From contig NZ_LT732548.1 of the NCBI RefSeq assembly GCF_900155685.1, positions 3,650,686-3,714,685 on the forward strand: a DNA stretch of 64,000 bases, read 5' to 3'. Both the position numbers and the translations under genes were made by a program. The notes under the pieces were generated by a model, which did no database searches, had not been told where the DNA came from, and was given only the letters and a program-made list of their open reading frames with translations. Shown here piece after piece: positions 8,235-17,272 of the stretch (its first letter is position 1; each line of letters begins with the position of its first letter). The stretch comes from Paenibacillus bouchesdurhonensis (GTDB lineage Bacteria; Bacillota; Bacilli; Paenibacillales; Paenibacillaceae).

Positions 8235-8250
8235 TCACAATATGTAGTGT
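8235..8250 (-). promoter_or_regulatory. NrdR-box-like site in nrdJ control region
   Basis: TCACAATATGTAGTGT agrees at nearly all positions with the NrdR box consensus (ACAC-AATAT-N-TAGTGT type). A minus-strand -10 TATAAT lies at 8262-8267, so the box would fall at the transcription start, where NrdR represses. A second box at the usual three-turn spacing is not convincing. Confidence 0.5.
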
Positions 8251-8671
8251 GCGAGTTACATTATACTATACAACATCTCGATATTACAGCTTGGCTTCTC
8301 TGAAAATTAAGGCAGAATAATGACCTTTAACCCCTATGATCTCCTGTTTGCTGCGAATCCCTCTATTTTTCATTTCTTCCTTTGAAAAAAAGACTGAAAA
8401 CTTTCCAATCGCCTCCCTGCTGCCTGGTCTTAAAACACGCGTTTTATAATTCCCTGTTTTGCTGCACATCATGCTCCGCTTGCGCTAATCCGCAACGTCA
8501 TATCACCCGATTTCGTCCGGTCAACGTTCCAATCCCCCCATGTTATTCTGACATAATAAGACATACTTTGACACAAGAGCTATATCCGGAGCCTAAAAAG
8601 TTATGAATTTCTACTTATTCGTCCATACTATACATGATTTTAGAAGATAACAGATAAGGGAGGCTTACATC
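8251..8671. other. Intergenic region between divergent nrdJ and yqhH
   Basis: About 420 bases without a gene I can support. A minus-strand open frame of about 60 codons at 8284-8472 has no ribosome site or recognisable motif. The nrdJ promoter (-10 at 8262-8267) lies at one end, and the yqhH ribosome site GGGAGG at 8660 at the other. Confidence 0.5.
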
Positions 8672-10435
8672 ATGAATCCGAACCTTCCGAATTTCGTCCA
8701 TCCTCCTACCCAGACCGCGCCACTAATCGAATTTGATCACTCCTGGTTCGAGGATTTAAACAACCGTCTGGACAAAGGCGGGCCTTGGGACGATTGGAAG
8801 CTGTTTAACCTCGCCATGGAAGCGGAAGGCGCCTCGCTCGTATCGAGCTTCGAAGAGATATTGTGCCTCTCTCGCTTGAACGGAGTAGAGCCGCTGCCGC
8901 ATCAGACCGATACCGCCCGCAAAGTGCTGTTCGAAATGCGCGGACGTGCTATCCTCGCGGATGAAGTGGGACTAGGCAAGACCATCGAAGCCGGACTGAT
9001 TCTCAAAGAATACATGATTCGCGGACTTGTTCGCAAAGCGCTTATTCTCGTCCCAGCCTCCCTCGTCCTCCAATGGGTGCGTGAACTCAACCAGAAGTTC
9101 GCGATCCCCGCCGTTGCCCAGAAGAAACAGCATTCCTGGGATAACGATATCGTCGTTGCGTCCATAGATACGGCCAAGCGAGATCCCCACAAGGAAATAT
9201 TGCTCGGCAATGAATACGACATGGTCATCGTCGATGAAGCGCATAAGCTGAAGAATAAGAAAACGACCAATTACCAATTCATGATCCAACTGCGAAAGAA
9301 ATACTGTCTGCTGCTCACCGCCACGCCGGTGCAGAATGACTTGAGCGAGCTGTTCAATCTGATTAACCTGCTCAAGCCCGGCCAACTCGGAGGACAAAGC
9401 GATTTTGCAGCGAACTTCGTCGTTGACAAGCGCATACCTAAGAATGAAGAGAAACTGAAGGAAGAGCTCTCCAAGGTCATGATCCGCAACCGTCGCAGCG
9501 ACGGTGAGCTTGAATTCACCAAAAGAATCGTCCGCAACATCCATATCGAGCTGTCGCCCGAAGAGAAAAACTTGTACGACGGGGTTACTTCCTTTGTCAA
9601 GGATCAATACCAGGCAACTGGCGGCGACTTAAGCAGCATGCTTTCACTAGTTACACTGCAAAGAGAAGTTTGCAGCAGCCGGGACGCTGTATTCGTTACG
9701 CTTGTCAATTTGTCGAAGAAGCTGGCCCCCGATTCTCCGCTTCGGGATCGCATTTGGGATTTGGTCGGCATCATCAAGACGATTCAGGCCAACAGCAAAG
9801 CCGAGAAGGCAATGGAGCTCATTCGGAAAATGGATGACAAAGTGATTGTCTTCACCGAATACCGGGCAACCCAGGAATATTTGCTGAAATATCTTCGCGA
9901 CCGCAACATGACAGCCGTACCTTATCGGGGAGGCATGAACCGGGGGAAGAAGGATTGGATGATGGATTTATTCCGCGGCCGCGCTCAAGTCATGATCGCA
10001 ACCGAAGCGGGCGGCGAGGGGATCAATTTGCAATTCTGCCACCAAATGATCAACTTTGACTTGCCTTGGAATCCGATGAGGGTGGAGCAGCGTATAGGCA
10101 GAGTGCACCGCCTTGGCCAGCAGAACGATGTAAAAATATACAATCTCTCGACAAAGGGCACGATTGAGGAACATATATTGAATTTACTGCACGAGAAAAT
10201 CAATATGTTCGAAATGGTCATCGGCGGTCTTGACGTTATTTTGGAGCGTTTTGAAAAGGAGAGCTCCCTAGAGAAAAGCATCTATAAAATACTGCTGGAA
10301 TCCCAGAACGACGATGAGATCGCCAGCAGAGTAGATTCGCTTGGCCGCTCCTTGCACAAAATCAAGGACGAGCTCGGCAAAGGAACCCCAAAAGAAGCGT
10401 CCGGCAACAATCTTACCGAATTAATGGGAGGCTGA
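8672..10435 (+). CDS. yqhH: SNF2-family DNA/RNA helicase-like ATPase (YqhH type)
   Basis: The 587-residue protein carries the full SNF2/RapA-like motor: motif I DEVGLGKT (about 97-104), Ia LILVPASLVLQW, motif II DEAH (about 188), motif III LTATPVQN, motif V ATEAGGEGINLQF and motif VI QRIGRVHRLGQ. Such ATPases translocate on double-stranded nucleic acid or remodel protein-DNA complexes; the cellular job of the YqhH group is not established. The start has GGGAGG nine bases upstream. It lies seven bases ahead of yqhG, the same partner as in Bacillus subtilis, so the two form an operon and probably work together. Confidence 0.85.
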   Translation: MNPNLPNFVHPPTQTAPLIEFDHSWFEDLNNRLDKGGPWDDWKLFNLAMEAEGASLVSSFEEILCLSRLNGVEPLPHQTDTARKVLFEMRGRAILADEVGLGKTIEAGLILKEYMIRGLVRKALILVPASLVLQWVRELNQKFAIPAVAQKKQHSWDNDIVVASIDTAKRDPHKEILLGNEYDMVIVDEAHKLKNKKTTNYQFMIQLRKKYCLLLTATPVQNDLSELFNLINLLKPGQLGGQSDFAANFVVDKRIPKNEEKLKEELSKVMIRNRRSDGELEFTKRIVRNIHIELSPEEKNLYDGVTSFVKDQYQATGGDLSSMLSLVTLQREVCSSRDAVFVTLVNLSKKLAPDSPLRDRIWDLVGIIKTIQANSKAEKAMELIRKMDDKVIVFTEYRATQEYLLKYLRDRNMTAVPYRGGMNRGKKDWMMDLFRGRAQVMIATEAGGEGINLQFCHQMINFDLPWNPMRVEQRIGRVHRLGQQNDVKIYNLSTKGTIEEHILNLLHEKINMFEMVIGGLDVILERFEKESSLEKSIYKILLESQNDDEIASRVDSLGRSLHKIKDELGKGTPKEASGNNLTELMGG

Positions 10436-10441
10436 TGAGTA

Positions 10442-11377
10442 ATGACTATGACGATGGAGCAAATTCAGCAATATGTAATGACCTACCTCAACATCACCGA
10501 ATGTCAAATCATCGAGAAATCGCCTCATCACGTTACAGTTAAACTGTCTCCCCATGCGGACAAGGATTTAACGAATCGTCCTTATTACTGGGGCTTTATC
10601 GAACGCACCGGAGCCCAGCCGGAAACGATGTCATTCAAGTTCGTCTTTGATACTAAGCGCCATGATGCAGAGCTTGCTGCTGCGGAGCAGCAGGCACCGA
10701 CGCCGCAGGAGGATGAAATCCTCGGGAGGCATTATGGAGCCATCCGTCCGCTGCCGATACTAGGCCCAGGACGGATTCAACGGGAGGATCTCTCCTTTGG
10801 CAGCCCGCGTCTCAAGCAAATTTTTAATGCCGCGCTTCGAGCCGGCCGATGTGTATATCTGTTTGAGGAGGCTGCGCAAAGACAGCGAATGACCCTATTG
10901 CCCGCAGCGTATGAGCCTTGGCTCGGCGTCAATTTCAAAATCGAGTTTTGCTGTGATATGAAAAGAGAAGAACTGCGTTCCCTTGGCATTTCCCTGCTGA
11001 CGGGGCAGATCGACACCGCCTTTACTTCGAGACTGCGGCCTTTATCGTTGGTTCCCCGCCTGCCGGAGAATGTGCATATTGAGCCTACCAGATTAACCTT
11101 GGCGGAAGGTCGGGACGCATTGGAGAAGATCATCCGCGAAGATGTCGAAGCTTATGACCACACCTGGGCCGAGGAGGCCAATGAACGGCTCAAAGATGAG
11201 CTGCTGCTAATCGACGCCTACTATACCGACCTGCTGCGCGATCCCGACGAGGAAAGAAAAAAAATCGTGCAAGAACAGTACGAATCCCGCCGTGGGGAAA
11301 TTCGCTGGCAGTACGAGCCGAGGATTGTCGTATCCGCAATAAACTGCGGCATCTTTCATTTGCGCTCGCGAAGATGA
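10442..11377 (+). CDS. yqhG: YqhG family protein
   Basis: A 311-residue protein recognised as YqhG from its N-terminal block (QIQQYVMTYLNITECQIIEK, SPHHVTVKLSPHADKDL), the RPYYWGF-IERTG segment and its position after yqhH. No function is established for the family. The C-terminal 80 residues are charged and helical (EEANERLKDEL through EEQYESRRGEIRWQYEPR), suggesting a coiled coil. The start follows GGGAGG from the end of yqhH; an alternative ATG three codons later is possible. The conserved pairing points to a joint role with the ATPase. Confidence 0.8.
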   Translation: MTMTMEQIQQYVMTYLNITECQIIEKSPHHVTVKLSPHADKDLTNRPYYWGFIERTGAQPETMSFKFVFDTKRHDAELAAAEQQAPTPQEDEILGRHYGAIRPLPILGPGRIQREDLSFGSPRLKQIFNAALRAGRCVYLFEEAAQRQRMTLLPAAYEPWLGVNFKIEFCCDMKREELRSLGISLLTGQIDTAFTSRLRPLSLVPRLPENVHIEPTRLTLAEGRDALEKIIREDVEAYDHTWAEEANERLKDELLLIDAYYTDLLRDPDEERKKIVQEQYESRRGEIRWQYEPRIVVSAINCGIFHLRSRR

Positions 11378-11518
11378 CGAATAATTGACCCTTCTCGCTA
11401 AAAGAAGGCAAAAATAGAATCGATGACGGACAAGCTGACGCGACAGGTTGAGACAGCCTTCTCAGCGCTCGTCTTTTAAGATAGAAACAAGTTTAAGCCC
11501 AAATTTTTTCGAAAGCTG

Positions 11519-12547
11519 GTGACCGATCTGCGTATGCTTCTCTTTCCTAGTAAAATAAACCTTGCCCTGATGCTAAGTCTGGTTCTCTTACTCGCTTCCC
11601 TGCTGCGCCCAGCAATGGGACTAGCCCATCCCCAGACTGGACTGGAGGCATCTTTCGCATTGCTGGCAACGACAACTGATGCGGCAGCTGCTCCGCAAGA
11701 CGCGATTCAATTTGCCAATAAGCTGATCTACAAGCTGGCCGAAGACAAGCCATTTACGAATTGGAAAGGGGCAAGCCCGGAATTTCAGCCGCTTGGGCCT
11801 GGAATGCACGCCTGGCTCGTTACTTTATATCAAAAGAAGACCCCCGTTGGATATCTCATTATCGGCGCTCATCCTTCAGGAGGTTACGCCTTAATAGAAT
11901 ATGGCGCCGGCTCGGAGCCGTTGTTCGATACGGCCGCGCTTAAGCGGGCGCTCGCCGCTGAGCATAGCTCATCCGACCGTAGTTCACTTCAATCGCTGCG
12001 GATCGAACAGCTCTACGCCGGACCGCTTCTTGCCGAGTGGCGAATCATTGCCTCTGTGAACAGAGCAACAGGCGCACAAGCCGCTGGCGACGCCTTGCAC
12101 ATGCAATACCGTGATGCGCGCAATGCAGATCCTCTGCCGGATAATGAGTCCATTTGGCAGAAACTTCTTTCCGTTCCGACCCAGCTCTCAGCCGCCATCG
12201 TTGCAAGTGGGCAATCCCTGACTGCTCCTGCCCCGCCTACAATGACATCGGACAGCTTTGATCCAAGCGATAATCTCCTATGGCTAACAAGCGAGAAGCT
12301 TAAGCTCACAGCCTCCTCATTTACCAAGGAGCTCCATCAGCATAAATCTCTAATCTTCGCGGCGCGAGGCGAGGATCGCAATTATACCCTACCGTTACCC
12401 GTCTATGGTTACCAATCCTGGGAGCAAGCGGGCGATACCAACGCAGAATGCCTTTACATTATGACCGGCTCCGCAAATTCCCCCCGGTTCATCGCCTTTG
12501 ACGAGCTTGCGAAGGCCGGACAATTTTACACAAGCACAACCCCGTAA
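11519..12547 (+). CDS. Secreted protein of unknown function
   Basis: The 342-residue product begins with a hydrophobic segment (INLALMLSLVLLLASLLRPAMGLA) followed by an Ala-rich stretch, consistent with a Sec signal peptide and export. The rest has no domain I can name; it contains MHAWLVTLYQKKTPVGYLII and PLPVYGYQSW, and is rich in Ala, Ser and Pro. The start is GTG with a weak ribosome site; ATG at 11534 is an alternative. It has its own terminator and lies 140 bases after yqhG, so is probably transcribed alone. Confidence 0.6.
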   Translation: MTDLRMLLFPSKINLALMLSLVLLLASLLRPAMGLAHPQTGLEASFALLATTTDAAAAPQDAIQFANKLIYKLAEDKPFTNWKGASPEFQPLGPGMHAWLVTLYQKKTPVGYLIIGAHPSGGYALIEYGAGSEPLFDTAALKRALAAEHSSSDRSSLQSLRIEQLYAGPLLAEWRIIASVNRATGAQAAGDALHMQYRDARNADPLPDNESIWQKLLSVPTQLSAAIVASGQSLTAPAPPTMTSDSFDPSDNLLWLTSEKLKLTASSFTKELHQHKSLIFAARGEDRNYTLPLPVYGYQSWEQAGDTNAECLYIMTGSANSPRFIAFDELAKAGQFYTSTTP

Positions 12548-12552
12548 AGCAA

Positions 12553-12599
12553 AAAAGAGCCTAGAGCTTAGCGTGCTAGCTAATCTACCGGGCTCTTTT
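12553..12599. terminator. Bidirectional terminator
   Basis: AAAAGAGCC (12553-12561) and GGCTCTTTT (12591-12599) close a hairpin with an inner imperfect stem. It lies between the secreted-protein gene and convergent yqzE and suits both. Confidence 0.7.
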
Positions 12600-12604
12600 C
12601 ATGT

Positions 12605-12823
12605 TCATTTGCGACCTTCCGTTCCCTTCTCTTTTCCGTTAAGCGCTGGTTTGTTCGCCACCTGCCCCAACAACATTCCGAGGCTAAATGGGATCATGCC
12701 AAACCACCTGCGGCTCCAGGGCTCCTTTTCCTTGACCCGAATGCGGCGTACATCCTTCGGTGTCTCCATATAATCGACGACTCGTTCAGTAATATACTTT
12801 ACCAACTCGTCTCCCTTGGCCAT
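12605..12823 (-). CDS. yqzE: YqzE family protein
   Basis: A 72-residue basic protein recognised as YqzE: MAKGDELVKYITERVVDYME, then the conserved PWSRRWFGMIPFSLGML with one short hydrophobic segment. In Bacillus subtilis yqzE lies beside the comG competence operon; no comG genes are present here, and no function is established. GGGGGAT is seven bases before the ATG. It ends against the shared terminator. Confidence 0.8.
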   Translation of the reverse strand: MAKGDELVKYITERVVDYMETPKDVRRIRVKEKEPWSRRWFGMIPFSLGMLLGQVANKPALNGKEKGTEGRK

Positions 12824-13004
12824 ATCATATCCCCCTTTTACAGTCCTGCATCATCACTTTAAGTCTTGCTTATTCACCGTATAACATTATTTTGCACCGA
12901 TTCCTTTTCCTCTAAACGGCTAAGTCGCCGTATTTAAAACCGATGCATGATTTTTCAAATTCTGACTCATTCTATAGTAGACATCTATTCATGGAGGTGA
13001 ATTC

Positions 13005-13685
13005 ATGAAACGTAAATGTATTTCTTTGCTTATGCTAATATTCGCCTACAGTATCAGCGAGTCTCACGCTTATGCCGATGACAGCTCCTTTAGGCACGCC
13101 TTTCCCCAGCCCATCATTCTCATCGATGCTGGTCATGGCGGTATCGATGGCGGAACTTCTTATGATGACATACTAGAAAAAGATATCAATTTGGAAATCG
13201 GGCGTCGTCTTTACATAATTCTTCGCAGTCATGGATACGAGACGATCTTGAACAGAACCGGTGACTACGCGCTAAGCGATGATAACCGGTGGCTGCGGAA
13301 TCGATCCAGGCATATAAGAGACTTGGCTCAGCGCAAACAACTCAGCGAAGAGCTTCCTTCGGAAATCGTCGTCAGCCTGCATGTAAACTGGGGCAAGAAC
13401 AAATCCAAACGCGGCCCGATTCTCCTTCACCAAACCGAAGGTCGCAGCGCTTTCCTCGCTGCTTCGATTCAGAACTCCCTGAACAACCTATATGGCACTT
13501 CATCTTTACCACAAATCGGAAAACCATTTTATTTGCTAAATCATGTGGATTGTCCAGCTGTCATCGTAGAGACAGGGTTCCTCAGTAACACGGAAGACCG
13601 CGATCTGCTCAAGAGCAAACGCGGTCAACAGAAAATTGCCGAAGCCATATACGGAGGAATCGTCCAATATTTTACGGCGATATAA
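13005..13685 (+). CDS. N-acetylmuramoyl-L-alanine amidase (Amidase_3, CwlD-like)
   Basis: A 226-residue exported zinc amidase. A signal peptide (about residues 1-25) ends near SHAYADD. The catalytic domain shows the family signatures in order: DAGHGGIDGG (zinc His), a conserved acidic segment EKDINLEIGRRL, VSLHVNW (second zinc His) and VIVETGFLSNTED (catalytic Glu). It cuts the bond between muramic acid and L-alanine in peptidoglycan. Length and signatures match CwlD-type amidases, which help make spore cortex, but a vegetative role cannot be excluded. GGAGGTG precedes the ATG at good spacing. A weak CCCGG hairpin follows at 13692-13712. Confidence 0.85.
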   Translation: MKRKCISLLMLIFAYSISESHAYADDSSFRHAFPQPIILIDAGHGGIDGGTSYDDILEKDINLEIGRRLYIILRSHGYETILNRTGDYALSDDNRWLRNRSRHIRDLAQRKQLSEELPSEIVVSLHVNWGKNKSKRGPILLHQTEGRSAFLAASIQNSLNNLYGTSSLPQIGKPFYLLNHVDCPAVIVETGFLSNTEDRDLLKSKRGQQKIAEAIYGGIVQYFTAI

Positions 13686-13768
13686 ATTCCGCTCCCGGCC
13701 AATGACCGGGGGCTATTGATTTGCAACCTTACATTGCTCCCATATAGTTCAAAGCAGGATACTAACCC

Positions 13769-14236
13769 TTATTGATACTTTAACTCTAGCCGGACAGAAG
13801 GGTACTGCCCGATTCCCTCCCCTGCAGTTTCGTCCTCTTCGATGACGTTCCATTGTCTGCCTACGAGCAGACGCAGCGTTTTGATCTCATGCGGGTCTAA
13901 ACGTAACTGGCGTAGGGTGAGATTCTCCTGGACATAATCCCGATCCGCTTCCTTTCCGAACCGAAAGCCAAGCAGTCTTTTTACCCCATTAATATGCAGG
14001 AACTTAAAAACATAATCGTTGCGTATAGCTTCCTCCCAATCATCGCCCATTTCTTCCGCTGTTTTTAAACGGTCGGCAAAGTCCATATCCGGATCCTTCG
14101 CCTTCACCAGCAACGGAGTGTAATTTCCAGCGCGCAGGGTATCAATGATGAATTCTTTGGATTCCCCGCTCGACAAGGCATTCTCTACGAGAAAAGCTAC
14201 AGGTATGGATAATAATACGTGACTCAATCCAATCAT
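13769..14236 (-). CDS. Conserved hypothetical protein, last gene of the peptide operon
   Basis: A 155-residue cytoplasmic protein without a domain I can name. Features are MIGLSHVLLSIPVAFLVENAL at the start, AEEMGDDWEEAIRNDYVFKF, LHINGVKRLLGFRFG, and a C-terminal DPHEIKTLRLLVGRQW. It starts inside the end of the S9 peptidase gene (overlap of 4 bases), so translation is coupled. The family occurs in other Bacilli outside this context, so its membership of the peptide operon may be positional only. Confidence 0.65.
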   Translation of the reverse strand: MIGLSHVLLSIPVAFLVENALSSGESKEFIIDTLRAGNYTPLLVKAKDPDMDFADRLKTAEEMGDDWEEAIRNDYVFKFLHINGVKRLLGFRFGKEADRDYVQENLTLRQLRLDPHEIKTLRLLVGRQWNVIEEDETAGEGIGQYPSVRLELKYQ

Positions 14237-16266
14237 TCCTTTTCATGCAAATATTGATTAAACCACCGGTTTACTTGGTTAAAGCTGTCAACGCGCAGCG
14301 AAGGCTTGCCGCTTTTCAGCAAAGAGTGGTTGGAGCCGGGGAAGCGAATAAGCCGAGTCTTCTTCCCATGCCGTTTTAATGTTGTATACAGCTCCTCTGC
14401 TTGGGATACAGGGGTACGGTAATCATTTTCACCGTGCAAAATCAGCAGCGGCGTCTCGATTCGGTGAGCATGGGCTAGCGGCGATCTCGACCATAGCAGC
14501 TCGGCATGCTCTGCTGGATTGCCGCCGACTACGCCTTCGACGTAAGATATTCCAATATCGCTCGTCCCATATAGAGACAACCAGTTCGAAATGCTCCGCT
14601 GGGCAACAGCAGCCCGAAAACGATCGGTATGAGCTACGATCCAGTTCGTCATAGCACCACCGTAGCTTCCTCCAGTAACTCCAAGCCTAGACTCGTCCAA
14701 AAATTCATATCGTGCCAGCACCTCGTCCACCGCTGCCATCAGATCGTGATAATCTCCTCCCGCGAAATCTCCCCGACATGCCTTGGCAAATTGCTGCCCA
14801 TACCCCATACTTCCGCGCGGGTTAATCCACATTACCGCATAGCCCTGTGAGGCAAGGGTCTGCATTTCATGGCTGAACGTCCCGGTATACATCGCATGAG
14901 GCCCTCCGTGAATCTGCAGTATGAGCGGTATCCTCTCTTTAGATACATGCCCTGGAGGCAGCAGCAGCCAGCCATGAATCTCCAATCCGTCCGTCGATTC
15001 GAAGTGAAACCGCTCCGGCAGGCGAAACTGAAGAGAATTCATATATTCCTCATTGCGCCGAGTCAATTGCTGCTCCTCCCCGGTCTCGACATCCACCCGA
15101 TACAGCTCGCCTGGCCGCTCACTCGTTAAAGCGGCGACGATGAGGTAGCGTCCATCTGGGGTTAATGTATACTGATAGACATCCTTCTCCTGCCCATGCG
15201 TCACCGCCCGGTATCTTCCGTCGGCATGGAAGCCATAGACGTGAACGCAGCCTGCTTGCGTACCGAGCACGAACAGGCCAAACGGCGAATACTCCCAGTT
15301 AAACGATGGAATCACCGAGGGGGCAGCCGCCTTCATGTCGCTGAGTGCGGCGTTGCCAAGCTGCATATCCAATTCCGCAGCTAATCGTACCGGCTTGCCG
15401 CCTTCAGAGGATACGACATACAGGCGTTGGTGGCTGCCGCTTCCGTAGACGCGGTCGCTTGCCAGCAGCGCTAACTGCCCACCGTTTGCCGAATAAGCCA
15501 GTTGGCTGATCAGCAAGGTGGAATCGGTAATTTTAACTGGGGTTCCTCCGCTGCGGCGAACGGTATAAACATCCGAATAATGTAGTAAATCCAAGTCTTC
15601 CTCACTGTCGTCACTGGGCGCCTGTTTGGAAACAAAGGATAAAGCATTACTGTCCGGCGACCAGACAGGCGAGGAAATCTCCCATAAGCCTGATACGAGC
15701 GGCGCAATATTGCCGCTGGCCAGCTCCAGCATAAACAAATGCGTATATAACCCATCCCACCAGCCGCGACCTTCGGCCTTGGGCGTAGTCCGATCAAAGG
15801 CATGACTCTGACGATCCGCCTGTTCCTTTGCTTTCTCCGCGCCAGCCCCTTCCCTCTCTGCATCCAGACTTACTCGGCTCGTAAAAGCAATATAACGACC
15901 GTCGGGCGACCAGACAAAGGCGTCCACGCCCCGCTTCACTTCCGTATGCTGTACCGCCGGATGCAGACTTGCCGCTTCTGCATCCCATATTGCGATGTGC
16001 AGTTGTTTGCTTCCCCTGGATACGCGCAAAAAGGCAAGCCGTGAACCATCCGGAGACCACTTCGGGGCGGAATCCTGCTCCCCGTCCGTCAATCGCTGAT
16101 CTCCGCTCCCGTCCAGCCCAACTGCTCGAATATGTGTGATGTACTTATTATTGGCTTGATCCACCGATTGATTGACATAAGCAATCGTTCCCAACGGGCT
16201 GATGGACGGTTGGCTGACCCATTGATAACCGTATAAATCCTCCGGCTGAATTGGACGTTTATTCAT
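14233..16266 (-). CDS. S9 family peptidase (acylaminoacyl/prolyl-oligopeptidase type)
   Basis: About 677 residues. The N-terminal two thirds is a WD-like beta propeller (repeated SPDG motifs: APKWSPDGSRLAF, VWSPDGRYIAF, VWSPDSNALSF, LTPDGRYLIV), which gates access to the C-terminal alpha/beta hydrolase. The latter shows LILQIHGGPHAMY, the nucleophile GGSYGG, and the Asp/His pair LHGENDYRTP and GSNHSL. It cleaves short peptides, often releasing acyl-amino acids. No signal peptide is visible, so it acts inside the cell on imported peptides. ATG 16266 is chosen for its AAGGAAGGG site; it overlaps the stop of the ATPase gene, showing coupling to the importer. Confidence 0.9.
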   Translation of the reverse strand: MNKRPIQPEDLYGYQWVSQPSISPLGTIAYVNQSVDQANNKYITHIRAVGLDGSGDQRLTDGEQDSAPKWSPDGSRLAFLRVSRGSKQLHIAIWDAEAASLHPAVQHTEVKRGVDAFVWSPDGRYIAFTSRVSLDAEREGAGAEKAKEQADRQSHAFDRTTPKAEGRGWWDGLYTHLFMLELASGNIAPLVSGLWEISSPVWSPDSNALSFVSKQAPSDDSEEDLDLLHYSDVYTVRRSGGTPVKITDSTLLISQLAYSANGGQLALLASDRVYGSGSHQRLYVVSSEGGKPVRLAAELDMQLGNAALSDMKAAAPSVIPSFNWEYSPFGLFVLGTQAGCVHVYGFHADGRYRAVTHGQEKDVYQYTLTPDGRYLIVAALTSERPGELYRVDVETGEEQQLTRRNEEYMNSLQFRLPERFHFESTDGLEIHGWLLLPPGHVSKERIPLILQIHGGPHAMYTGTFSHEMQTLASQGYAVMWINPRGSMGYGQQFAKACRGDFAGGDYHDLMAAVDEVLARYEFLDESRLGVTGGSYGGAMTNWIVAHTDRFRAAVAQRSISNWLSLYGTSDIGISYVEGVVGGNPAEHAELLWSRSPLAHAHRIETPLLILHGENDYRTPVSQAEELYTTLKRHGKKTRLIRFPGSNHSLLKSGKPSLRVDSFNQVNRWFNQYLHEKE

Positions 16267-17272
16267 CTTGTTCCCTTCCTTTCCCTGACTGAATCGTCGG
16301 GTAATGACAGGCCGCAAAATGGCCCTCATTGTACTCCTGCAGCAATGGCGCTTCTATCCTGCAGCGCTCTTGCGCATAAGGGCAGCGCGGATGAAACGCA
16401 CAGCCCTTCGGCGGATTCGCCGGGCTCGGCATTTCCCCCGAGAGTAGAATCCGCTCTTTGCGAAGCCTCGGATCAGGCACTGGCACCGCCGCCAGAAGCG
16501 CCTCTGTATACGGGTGCAGAGAGCGGTCGAATAATCCCTCTCGCGGGGCGATCTCTACGATTTTACCCAAATACATCACCGCAATCCGATCACTGATATG
16601 CTTGACCGAAGGCAGACCATGCGCGATAAAAATATAGGTAAGCTCGAATTGCTCCTGTAAATCCTTCAACAAATTAAGAATTTGCGCCTGAATGGACACA
16701 TCTAAAGCCGATACCGGCTCGTCGCAAACAACGAGCTTAGGCTTCATCGCCAAGGCGCGGGCTATGCCGATCCGCTGCCGCTGCCCGCCGCTGAACTCAT
16801 GCGGATGCCGATCCGCCAGATGCGGGCCGAGCCCGACAGTCTGCAGCAAACGATAAACCTCATCTCGCAAAGCTTGCCCCATGGCTAGTCCATGCACCCG
16901 AAGCGGCTCCGCAATAATATCGAATACCTTCATCCGCGGGTTCAACGACGAATAAGGATCTTGAAACACGAATTGCAAATCCCGCCTGACTTTGCGGAGC
17001 TCCAGATCGGACAGCTCAGCTAAATTCCGTCCTTTAAAAAAAATTTCGCCTTCCGTAGGCTCCAGCAGCTTCGTGATCATTTGTCCAGTCGTTGATTTAC
17101 CGCAGCCGGACTCCCCGACAATCCCAAGCGTTTCCCCCGGCATCACCTGGAAACTCACTCCGTCGACGGCCTTCACTACCCCGCCTTTACCCGGCAGCCA
17201 GCCTTTCCTTAACGGGTAATGCTTCTTTAATCCCTTCACCTCAAGCAGCGGATTCGTACTTGTCTTATTCAA
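16259..17272 (-). CDS. Oligopeptide/dipeptide ABC importer ATPase (OppF/DppF type)
   Basis: A full ATPase subunit: Walker A GESGCGKST, Q-loop FVFQDPYSSLNPR, signature HEFSGGQRQRIGIARAL, Walker B LVVCDEPVSALDVS, H-loop FIAHGL. The C-terminal oligopeptide extension has the cysteine-rich CAFHPRCPYAQERC motif found in OppD/F. The TTG at 17272 is the likely start: GGAGGAG lies nine bases ahead and TTGA overlaps the upstream stop. It energises peptide import together with the preceding ATPase. Confidence 0.92.
   Translation of the reverse strand: MNKTSTNPLLEVKGLKKHYPLRKGWLPGKGGVVKAVDGVSFQVMPGETLGIVGESGCGKSTTGQMITKLLEPTEGEIFFKGRNLAELSDLELRKVRRDLQFVFQDPYSSLNPRMKVFDIIAEPLRVHGLAMGQALRDEVYRLLQTVGLGPHLADRHPHEFSGGQRQRIGIARALAMKPKLVVCDEPVSALDVSIQAQILNLLKDLQEQFELTYIFIAHGLPSVKHISDRIAVMYLGKIVEIAPREGLFDRSLHPYTEALLAAVPVPDPRLRKERILLSGEMPSPANPPKGCAFHPRCPYAQERCRIEAPLLQEYNEGHFAACHYPTIQSGKGREQDE

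Noticed and set aside
8002..8260. Cobalamin riboswitch in front of nrdJ
   Set aside because: The conserved cobalamin-riboswitch core blocks were looked for and not found in this leader.
8284..8472. Minus-strand open frame of about 62 codons upstream of nrdJ
   Set aside because: No ribosome site, no recognisable motif, and it lies within the region that must carry two divergent promoters.
13692..13712. CCCGG hairpin after the amidase gene as a terminator
   Set aside because: The stem is short and no T-run follows; kept only as a remark in the amidase entry.
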